NCBI GenBank assembly: GCA_016706685.1
Contig: JADJJE010000049.1
Location: 1-10,811 of the forward strand
DNA from: Sandaracinaceae bacterium
Lineage (GTDB): Bacteria > Myxococcota_A > Polyangia > Polyangiales > Houyiibacteriaceae
DNA: 10,811 nt
Reading direction: 5' to 3'
Position numbers and translations under genes: made by a program. Of the stretch, positions 1-6,483 are shown piece after piece. A model generated the notes under the pieces. The model searched no databases, was not told the DNA's origin, and was given only the letters and a program-made list of their open reading frames with translations. Each line of letters begins with the position of its first letter. Positions within the stretch are counted from its first letter, which is position 1.

Positions 1-1
1 C

Positions 2-644
2 GCGCTCGCGCACGCCATCGAGGGCGCCATCGACGCCGAGGCCTGGGCCAAGACGGGCGCCGTCGAGTGGACGCTCGCCGACCGCAACACGCTCCTGTGG
101 GACCGCCAGCGTATGCCGGTGCGGGTGCTGCACACGGACACCTCGGTGATGGTCGACTCACCACCCGCCAAGGTAAGGCGTGGAAGGACGGCTAGCCCGT
201 CACCGGCGAGGAGCTCACGGCCGCGCTGGCCTACGGCTGGGCCGCCTGGGCCAACGACCTGTTCTGGCTCAACCCGCTGGTGAAGCTGTTCGATGACGGC
301 GTCTCGCGCGAGAAGATCACGCTCACCGGCGACGACACCGATGGCAAGGTCGGCTTGCTGGTCTCGTACAGCAAGGGCGGCGTGACGCCGGGTGATCGTT
401 ACCTGTGGATCCTGGACGCGCGCGATTGGCCTCCATCGCGTGGCGCATGTGGACCACCGTGTTCCCGGTGTCCGGTATCCGCGTGAGCTGGGACGACTGG
501 GTGAAGCTCGACACCGGCGCGTACATCGCCACCAAGCACCGGCTGCCCGGCCTCTCCATCGATGTCACGGGGTTGCGCGCGGCCGCTACGCTGAAGGACC
601 TGGTAGGTGCAGATGATCCCTTTGCGCCTCTGTATCAGCCGTAG
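2..644 (+). CDS. Unrecognised Trp-rich protein, C-terminal part, frameshifted
   Basis: The gene enters from the left edge, so its N-terminus and any signal peptide are not visible. A continuous protein can be read in three frames: frame 2 from base 2 to about 174, frame 1 from 181 to about 430, and frame 0 to the TAG at 642-644. The join near 174-195 also contains a TAG (193-195) just where a Gln codon would fit, in line with local sequence errors. The product is rich in Trp, Asp, Val and Leu, with segments such as AYGWAAWANDLFWLNPLVKL, RYLWILDARD and RVSWDDWVKLDTGAYIATKH. These look like alternating beta-strands of a periplasmic or lipoprotein-type domain, but that is an inference from composition. 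I do not recognise the family and assign no function. No terminator-like hairpin is obvious after the stop. Confidence 0.6.
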
Positions 645-700
645 GCGCGTTCGAGGTCTCGGCGGCGAGGCCGATTCACCGGCGATGCCAGGCGAGGGGA

Positions 701-706
701 TATACT
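701..706 (+). promoter_or_regulatory. Candidate -10 element (TATACT) for the kinase-like gene
   Basis: TATACT stands out in otherwise GC-rich DNA and matches the sigma-70 -10 consensus at 5 of 6 positions. It ends seven bases before the GTG at 714, so transcription would begin at or next to the start codon (leaderless). No good -35 is present at 17 bases. TTCACC at 675-680 is the nearest resemblance but sits 20 bases away. The rest of the gap 645-713 shows nothing else. Confidence 0.45.
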
Positions 707-713
707 CGGTCAG

Positions 714-2648
714 GTGGGGGCTGTACGGCCTCCGCGCGCCTCGGCGGTCGGCCCGGGGTGGAGACGTACCGGCACGCGCGCCATCACCGGCCAGGCCGTG
801 AGCGTGGATCGGATCGATCCGCGGCTCACCGCGCGGCGCCCTGATCTCGAGCGCATCACCGAGGCCCTCACCTGTGCCTCGCTGGTGCGCCACCCCACGC
901 TGGTGCGCTCGCTGGAGCTGGCCGCCGCGCCCGACGCGCACTACTGCGAGAGTGGTGCGGGGGACACTCGCTGGCGGCGCTGCTCGATGCGGTGGAGCCG
1001 CGCACGGTCGCGGGCGCTCGCCGCCGTGGCTGTCGCTGCACCTGGCGGCCGAGGTCCTCACCGCGCTCACCGTCGTCCATGCCGAGGGGCGGGCGCACGG
1101 CGCGCTGGACGCGGACGTGGTGCGAGGACGGATCGCGGCGACGTGAAGGTCGATGGCGCGATGGTCTACGTGGCGCTCGACCTGTCTCAGCCGATGTTGT
1201 CGCCCGAGGGCGGCCGCCTCGACCCAGGCCGATCTGTTCGCGGTGGGTGTGCTCTTGTACCGCGCGCTGACCGGCCGACGTCCCTTCGAGGGCGGCAGCT
1301 ACCCGGCCACGCGCGGCTCCTCCGAGCGCCGAGCGCGTGGCGCTCCTCGGTCCCCACGAGCCGTCGCTGCCGCGCAGCGTGGACTCGCTGGTGCTACGCC
1401 CGCTCTCCACCGACCCCGAGCTGCGTGCCGGCCCGGCGGAGGCCGCGCGCGCTGGCCGAGGTGCTGGCGGGTGCCGGTGATCAGACGCCGCGAACGCCCG
1501 AGGACGTGCGCCAGGCGTTCCACGCGCTGGTGGGTGCCAGGATCCGTTGCCGCCGGCGCGAGTGGTGGCGCCGCGCCGCGTGGTGAGCCACGCCGGCCGC
1601 GCGCTGCCGCTGGGCGCGCCCTCGTACGAGCCGGTGCCCATCGTGGCGCGCCAGGACATGCAGTGGGACCACGTCACCAACGAGTTCGAGCTGATGTGGA
1701 CACGCCGCCCTGGCCCCTCGGTGCCCGCCGCGCTGGAGGCCGCGCTGTTGTATCTCACGCTGGCTTTGACGGCGACATCGAGCGCGCCGGAGAACCTGGC
1801 GCACCTGGCGCACGTGTGGCGCAGCGCGAGCTCGCGGCCGCGGCTGGTGGCGCGAACACGCACGTCGTGGCTCGACGCCGATCGCTTCGCGGCGCTGGCG
1901 GGGATCGAGGGCCTGGCCGAGGAGGGCGCGACGCTGCGCGCGGTGACGCACGTGGGCGACCTGGCCAACACCAGCCTCTTGGCGCTGCTGGCCGAGCTGG
2001 CCCGCGCGCGCCACCGGCAGCCCGATGATCATGGACCCGGTGGAGCCGCGCACCTCGCGCCGCACCATCCGGCTCGTGGAGGGCGATCGCCAGCGTGGAC
2101 TCGAAGTACCCGGGCCACCAGCTGCCGGAGCTGCTGGCGGCGGGGGGCCTGCTGGACTCGCAGGAGCTCGGCGCGCTGTTCCGCGATGCGATCCTGACTG
2201 GGCGGCTGCTGCTCGAGCTGGTGGCCGAGCGCCGCCGTCTGCCGCGCCGAGCGCCTGTGGGCCAGGGTCTGGACCGAGCGCTCGGTGATGACGGTGCACG
2301 CGGCGCGGCGGCGCGCCTTCGACGCCCTCGCCGGTCCCGCGCGAGGTGCCCACTGCGGCGCCCAGCGCGGCCGGCTTGCTCATCGAGGCCGCCCGCCGCG
2401 CCAAGACGCCCGAGGAGCTGCGCCAGTGGGCCGCCTCGCGCCGCGTCTCGTACTACGCGGTGGCCTCGGACTTCGAGCCGTGGACCCGGGCTCTGGCGCT
2501 CGACGAGCGGCTCGGCACGCTGTCGCGCGAGCTATCGCGCCACCACACCATCGACGAGACGGTGCGCCGCACGCCTGGCGACGCCGGCGCTATCTTCTTG
2601 CTGGCATACTTGTTCAGCGAGACGCGCGCGCTGGTGTTCTCGGGCTGA
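714..2648 (+). CDS. Pseudokinase-like protein with PATAN/DUF4388-type C-terminal region, frameshifted
   Basis: The N-terminal part follows a bacterial Ser/Thr kinase fold. There is a Gly-rich loop remnant (about 745-775), then ITGQAVSVDRID (about 783-815) in the place of the VAVK lysine strand, then LVRHPTLVRSLEL (helix C to strand 4). SLAALLDAV (about 970-995) is followed by AAEVLTALTVVHAEGRAHGA and DADVV (1045-1122), the catalytic-loop position. ADLFAVGVLLYRALTGRRPF (1228-1287) is the subdomain IX region. The usual Lys, the HRD Asp and DFG are not seen, so it is probably a pseudokinase. From about 1942, THVGDLANTSLLALLAELAR, RTIRLVEGD and VDSKYPGHQLPELLAAGGLL resemble the DUF4388/PATAN domain of myxobacterial signalling proteins. 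The protein ends ETRALVFSG at a TGA at 2646-2648. At least seven frame changes are needed to read it through. The start is GTG 714; GTG 798 would cut into the N-lobe. Two separate genes are possible but no internal start region is evident. Confidence 0.6.
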
Positions 2649-3395
2649 TCGCGCGTCCTGGACCGACCCGCCCCGCGCCTGGCAGCGGGCGCCGCCCTGC
2701 GTCCTGGCCACCTGCATCGTCGCTGCGCTCGGCCGCCATGGCCCGCGAGATCCCGGCCCCCCGGCTTGCGGCCAGCGCGACATCGCGGGTGGCCTCGCCC
2801 AGGCGATCACGCAGCGCGCGCACGGCGTCTGACCCGATACCCTCGCGCGAGGAGGCCGCGTCCAGCAGCGCCAGGTGCAGGTTCTGGAGATCCAGGATGA
2901 TCTGCGCGCCGCCCGACTCCAGCTCGCGACGCCGCTTTGCCCAGCTGCTCGAGCTGCGTGCGCTGTAGCTGCATCGCGCCCAGCGTGCGCTGCGCCTCGG
3001 CGCGCGCCCGGGGGCTGCGCCTGCGGACAGGCTTCGCTGGCCCGGCGCTCGGCCTCGGCCAGCGCGTTGAGGTCCAGCGCACCCAGGGCTCGCCCGATCC
3101 GCTCCAGCGCGGTGCTGTCGCGACAGCTGCGCGAGCGCGCGATCGATCTGCGCGCCCAGCTCGGCCGCGGTCTCGGCGTGGGCCTTGTCGTCGGCCAAGA
3201 TCTGTGGACCTCAGCGCGGATGCGCAGGGCCTCGGTCAGCGTCTTGAGTTGCTGGCCTGGCCTGCGCCACCAGCTCGGCTACCCTTCACCGGCGCTCAGC
3301 TCGCCCAGCGCGCCGCCGCCATCTTCTTGACCAGCGGCGCAGAGACATGATGCCCAGGCCGATGACGATCGCCAGACCAGGAGCCGGAACAACAT
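2614..3395 (-). CDS. Membrane-anchored coiled-coil protein of the SPFH operon, frameshifted
   Basis: The start ATG (3395-3393) lies seven bases past the TAG of the upstream SPFH gene, so this is the third gene of the operon. With frames joined, the N-terminus has one hydrophobic segment (AIVIGLGIMSLRR) followed by basic residues, which suggests a single membrane anchor with a cytoplasmic tail. The remainder is long amphipathic helix rich in Ala, Glu, Gln, Arg and Leu: QQLKTLTEALRIRAEV, ETAAELGAQIDRALAQLSRQ, QLQRTQLEQLG, RRRELESGGAQIILDLQNLH and SDAVRALRDRLGEATRDVAL. This is a coiled-coil scaffold or partner protein with no catalytic motif. It may assemble with the two SPFH proteins; that is inferred from position only. 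The C-terminus is uncertain. The current frame runs to a stop at 2614 and would overlap the convergent kinase-like gene by about 35 bases, but a missed frameshift near 2700 could move it. No named family recognised. Confidence 0.5.
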
Positions 3396-3402
3396 CGCGG
3401 CG

Positions 3403-4445
3403 CTACTCTACCCCCAAGAAGAACAGGCGCCACACCCGCATCGACCCGAACTTCTGGAGGAACGCCGGATCGAGGGAGTTCAGCCCACCTCGCCCAGTTT
3501 AAAGGCCTCGGCCGCCTTGATGGCCGCGTAGACCCGGCCGGCCGGGGTGGCCAGCGCCGAGGTCTTCAGCCGCGTGCCCAGCGCCTCCGCCTTGGCCTCG
3601 GCCAGGTCGCCCTCGGCCTCCGAGGCGGTATAGAAGGCGTCGGCCTCGGCGCGGCGCTTGCGGTCGTACTGCAGGGCGCGCGACTGGATCTCGGCGATCT
3701 GCACCTCGTACTGCGTCTTGAGCGCCTCGATCTTGGCGTTCCACCCTCGCGCTTGAGGTTGATGTCCTTCTGGATGCCTTGCTCGAAGGTGTCGGTCTCC
3801 TGCACGCCCACCGACTCCCTGCCGCTTGGCCTCGTCCAGCTTGCCCTGCACCACGGAGTACTGCTTGTTCTGCAGCTTCTGCTCGTACTCATCGCGGAAG
3901 CGGATGGAGCGGATGACCACCTGCTCGGCCACCACGTGGTACTGCTCGAGCGCGGCGTTGAGCTTGGGCAGGATGTCGGCGGCGGTCTTCTGGCGCTGGT
4001 CGGCCTGCTGCACGTCGGTGTTGCTCATAGCGGCGATGCCTTCCAGCAGCACGCCGGTGGCGGTGAGCGGACCTTGTCGGCGTAGCTGTCTGCGAAGCCC
4101 TCGCGGATGATGCGCCACGCGCTGCCGTCCTTGATGCGCCAAGGCACCGTCACGTCCACGAACAGGACGTTGTTCTCCTTGGTGCGCACCTCCAGCGCGG
4201 GGGCCTCGGCGGCCGGGCCGTCGTTGTAGTCGAGGTAGCGGATGGTGCGGGGCAGGTGGTGGAACTTGTGCAGGCCGATCACCGAGAGGTGATAGCCGAG
4301 GCCGAAGTCCTCCTCGCTGATGCCACCCAGGGAGCGACTGGCGCACGCCGATCTCCCAGGGCTCCACCCGCGTGAGCAGGAACTTGGGCAAGATCCAAAT
4401 GGCCAGATACACAACCAAGACGATCTACAAAACGCACATGAACAT
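3403..4445 (-). CDS. SPFH/band 7 domain membrane protein (second of pair), frameshifted
   Basis: The protein starts with a hydrophobic helix (IVLVVYLAIWILPKFLL), then PWEIGVRQSL, GISEEDFGLGYHLSVIGLHK and FVDVTVPWRIKDGSAW, the N-terminal strands and central strand of an SPFH (stomatin/prohibitin/flotillin) domain. EQVVIRSIRFRDEYEQKLQ is the family's characteristic end-of-domain strand and helix. A long charged coiled coil follows (EALKTQYEVQIAEIQSRALQ, RRAEADAFYTASEAEGDLAE), then AAIKAAEAFKLGEV. The first frame stops at 3480. One base shift continues with LNSLDPAFLQKFGSMRVW to TAG 3405-3403, a natural C-terminus. The start ATG 4445 has GGAGG ten bases upstream and lies three bases after the previous gene's TGA. 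An in-frame TAG at 4427-4425, inside the membrane helix, is probably a base error. SPFH proteins form membrane-microdomain oligomers. The specific role here is unknown. Confidence 0.8.
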
Positions 4446-4448
4446 AAC

Positions 4449-5645
4449 TCACTGACCTCCGGCGGGGGCCGCGGGCGCGGCGGGGGCTGAGACGGCGCCG
4501 GGGCGACCACCGCTGATGTAGCGCAGGTCCAGCGGCGTGCTCATGGGCACCACCGGCGTGGCGCGCACCCGCTGCAGCTGCGGGAACACGTGCTCGGCGA
4601 TCACCGAGTTCAGCACGTCGGGCCCCTGCGCGCGGACTGGCGCTGACGCGCGCCACCACACCGGCCTCCTTGCGGTACGCCACCTCGTTGGCCGGCGCGC
4701 GTGACCTTCTCGTCGCGGTACGCGCGGCCCGAGGCGTCGCGCTCGATGAAGTACTTGCCGGCCTCACGCTGCACGGCCAGCAGCTTGTTCTCGGCGCCCT
4801 TCTTCTGGGCCTCCGAGGTCGGCGCAAGGTCTGGTACTCGGCGTTCTTCTCTTGCTCGATGGCCTGCACCTTGAGGCCCGACTCCAGCTCCAGCTTGCGG
4901 CGCTTCTCGGCCTGCACCTCGATCTCCTGCTCGGCGCCCTGACGATGCTCTGATGGCCTTCCTCCACGCGCCTCGAACTTGGGCTTGGGCGTCACGATCT
5001 GGTGACCTCCAGGCCGTGGGCTCGAGACGGAGGTTCAGACGGCGGCGCGCCTCGATGGTGGCCGCGCCGTAGGTGGTGGGGTTGGCCACCTCGATGAAGC
5101 TGTTGCGGCCGAACTCGTCGCGCAGGATCTCGCGGGCGTGGGTGGCCACCAGATCGTTCTTGAAGGCGTCACCGGGCCCCGAGCTCTCCAGCACACGCAC
5201 CGCCGCGCTGGGGATGACCTGGTAGTGCACCTCCATGCGGTCGAAGTAGAAGTTGGAGCCGTCGCTGGCGCGCACGGTCAGCTTCTTGGTGAGCTGGCCG
5301 GTGCGATCGTCTTCGGGAGCCGAGCTGCCGCGGCGCCCACGGCCCACGTTGTCGTCGGCCATGACCAAGATCTGCGGCCGACGCTCCAGCTTCTACCGTC
5401 TGCAGGCCGGGGATAAACGTCTTGATGCCCTGGTCGAGGACCACCGCGCCGGGGGGGCCGAGGAGGGACACGCCGGTGTTGTTGTAGATGACCGCTGCCT
5501 CGCCGGGCTCGATCTCCACGCAGCCGCCGTGGCCGAGCAGCGTGTCGAAGGTGAACACGGCCACCGCCACCAAGGGCAGCAGCATGCGTGTGGTGGGTCG
5601 AGGGCTGCCGCGCAGCTTCTGGAGGAGGTCGCCGAGCTTGGCCAT
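4449..5645 (-). CDS. SPFH/band 7 domain membrane protein (first of pair), frameshifted
   Basis: The start ATG (5645-5643) opens MAKLGDLLQKLRGSPRPTTR, then a transmembrane helix (MLLPLVAVAVFTFDTLLG). CVEIEPGEAAVIYNNTGVSL and GIKTFIPGLQTVE match the first strands of band 7 proteins, with the E-P-G-E-x-x-V and P-G-L patterns. NFYFDRMEVHYQVIPSAAVR, HAREILRDEFGR and TIEARRRLNLRLEP complete the SPFH domain. A charged coiled coil follows: GAEQEIEVQAEKRRKLELES, VQAIEQEKNAEYQTL and QKKGAENKLLAVQREAGKYF. The C-terminus DLRYISGGRPGAVSAPAAPA ends at TGA 4451-4449. Frames change near 5390, 5010, 4815, 4690 and 4640, all in homopolymer or repeat-rich DNA. The corrected length is about 395 residues. It is the promoter-proximal gene of a three-gene operon with the second SPFH gene and the coiled-coil gene. 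Membrane scaffold or oligomer former by family; target unknown. Confidence 0.8.
4456..4460 (-). promoter_or_regulatory. Shine-Dalgarno site of the second SPFH gene
   Basis: GGAGG lies inside the last codons of the first SPFH gene, ten bases before ATG 4445. Together with the three-base gap between the two genes, it supports this start and translational coupling. Confidence 0.55.
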
Positions 5646-5803
5646 GGGCCTACCGTAGTCGTGTATCTGCAGGCGTCCAGACACGGGGTGTAGATTGTGC
5701 AGTTGGTCGGCGATCCGCCGGAGCGAACGAGCAGTCCGTCGCGGAGAGACCACGTCCATGCCCCACCCGCGCGCCACGATCCGCGCGCTCGGGCCTTAAG
5801 CAG

Positions 5804-5837
5804 AAGGCCCCGGCACTCCTGAGAGCGCCGGGGCCTT
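5804..5837 (-). terminator. Hairpin terminator after the tRNA pair
   Basis: A perfect 11-bp stem (AAGGCCCCGGC / GCCGGGGCCTT) with a 12-base loop lies 11 bases past the 3' end of tRNA-Glu on the minus strand and is followed there by TTCTGCTT. The tail is only moderately T-rich, so this is a probable intrinsic terminator. The stem is symmetrical and could also act on the plus strand, although nothing on that strand clearly leads into it. It separates the tRNA transcript from the SPFH operon that starts at 5645. The stretch 5646-5803 between them holds no gene, and I see no clear promoter hexamers there. Confidence 0.7.
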
Positions 5838-5848
5838 CGGATCCCGGA

Positions 5849-5921
5849 TGACCCCACGGAGACTCGAACTCCGGTCTGCGGCGTGAGAGGCCGCCGTCCT
5901 GAACCGCTAGACGATGGGGCC
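5849..5921 (-). tRNA. tRNA-Glu (anticodon CTC)
   Basis: This 73-nt cloverleaf starts GGCCCCA and closes with TGGGGTC plus discriminator A; the acceptor stem is seven pairs including one G-T. The D-arm GTCTAGCGGTTCAGGA is typical of Glu tRNAs. The anticodon stem GCGGC/GCCGC holds the loop CTCTCAC, with the CTC anticodon at 5887-5885. The T-arm is CGGAG TTCGAGT CTCCG. CCA is not encoded. It is the second gene of a Gln-Glu pair. Confidence 0.95.
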
Positions 5922-5931
5922 GATGCCATTT

Positions 5932-5951
5932 TCCGACGTCTGACCGTCGGA
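5932..5951 (-). other. Hairpin in the tRNA spacer
   Basis: A seven-base inverted repeat (TCCGACG / CGTCGGA) with a six-base loop sits in the 39-base spacer between tRNA-Gln and tRNA-Glu. It may serve as a processing signal in the joint precursor. It has no T-run, so a terminator is unlikely. Confidence 0.4.
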
Positions 5952-5960
5952 TCTCACTGA

Positions 5961-6032
5961 TTGGGGCACAAGGATTTGAACCTCGATAAACAGAGTCAGA
6001 ATCTGCTGTCCTGCCAATTAGACGATGCCCCA
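5961..6032 (-). tRNA. tRNA-Gln (anticodon CTG)
   Basis: This 72-nt cloverleaf has the acceptor stem TGGGGCA/TGCCCCA (seven perfect pairs) and discriminator A. The anticodon stem GCAGA/TCTGT holds the loop TTCTGAC, with anticodon CTG at 5999-5997. The T-arm is CGAGG TTCAAAT CCTTG. The T1-A72 end pair is typical of Gln tRNAs. CCA is not encoded. The gene is noticeably more AT-rich than its surroundings. The AT-rich 6033-6083 upstream contains TTGACA (6058-6053), but a -10 at normal spacing would fall inside the tRNA, so the promoter is unresolved. Confidence 0.95.
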
Positions 6033-6083
6033 GTAACTATCTATGTCTGCCTTGTCAAAGCTTTATTTGGGATATCTCGAACT

Positions 6084-6447
6084 TCATCGGGTCTGCGCCT
6101 CGGCCTTGATCACGTAGATAAAGACCCCGTTGTTGACCTGATAGATGTTGATGCCTTCCCAGCCTGACCCCTCCGCGTGTTGGCGATATGGATCGCCTTC
6201 ACCTTCGGTGTCGATGCAACACTCCGCCACACAATCCCCGGCTGGCGACCGTAGACGCTCCGGAAGAACCGGATGGTCTTGTCCCAGTCCTGCGGGGACT
6301 TGAAGCGGTCCTCTTCGATTTTCACCGCCCCATCGATGACAGCCGCGCCGTGAACGGAGGCCGCAAGAGCATCAGTGGGTACAGCTGCCGTCAGGGTAGC
6401 CGCGGTGACGCCGAGGCCAACCACCACGCGCAAGCCCGCGCCGACAC
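6084..6447 (-). CDS. Small exported protein of unknown function, frameshifted
   Basis: The N-terminus has a signal peptide-like segment (RVVVGLGVTAATLTAAVPTD, then ALAA) with a likely cleavage after ALA. The mature part is about 85 residues: VIDGAVKIEEDRFKSPQDWD, KTIRFFRSVYGRQPGIVWRS, TPKVKAIHIANT, then after a one-base shift near 6165, GWEGINIYQVNNGVFIYVIK and a TGA at 6086-6084. It is a compact, mainly beta domain with several Trp and Tyr residues. The uncorrected frame ends at 6110. GTG 6447 is preferred as the start because it lies seven bases after the -10-like element. This requires a one-base shift near 6435; otherwise TTG 6433 is the start. The tRNA pair follows downstream on the same strand. 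I do not recognise the family. Confidence 0.6.
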
Positions 6448-6454
6448 GGGAGGA

Positions 6455-6483
6455 GGGTTAGAGAAATCTGTTCGCGCTGTCAA
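6455..6483 (-). promoter_or_regulatory. Promoter of the small exported protein gene
   Basis: A perfect TTGACA (6483-6478), a 17-base spacer and TAACCC (6460-6455) as a weak -10 lie directly upstream. The predicted transcript start is at or beside GTG 6447, again with almost no leader. Confidence 0.5.

Noticed and set aside
868..1971. Minus-strand open frame of 367 codons over the kinase-like gene
   Set aside because: Low-complexity Arg/Ser/Ala translation with no motif, while the opposite strand shows kinase-fold motifs.
3480..3482. TGA as the true end of the second SPFH gene
   Set aside because: A one-base shift continues with LNSLDPAFLQKFGSMRVW, a tail that fits the preceding helix and ends eight bases before the next gene's ATG.
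3753..4085. Plus-strand Leu/Val-rich open frame resembling membrane segments
   Set aside because: It is antisense to the coiled coil and SPFH core of a convincing minus-strand gene; the hydrophobic runs are the complement of Glu/Gln/Lys codons.
6030..6058. tRNA promoter using TTGACA at 6058-6053
   Set aside because: A -10 at 16-17 bases would overlap the first bases of tRNA-Gln, so transcription would start inside the tRNA.
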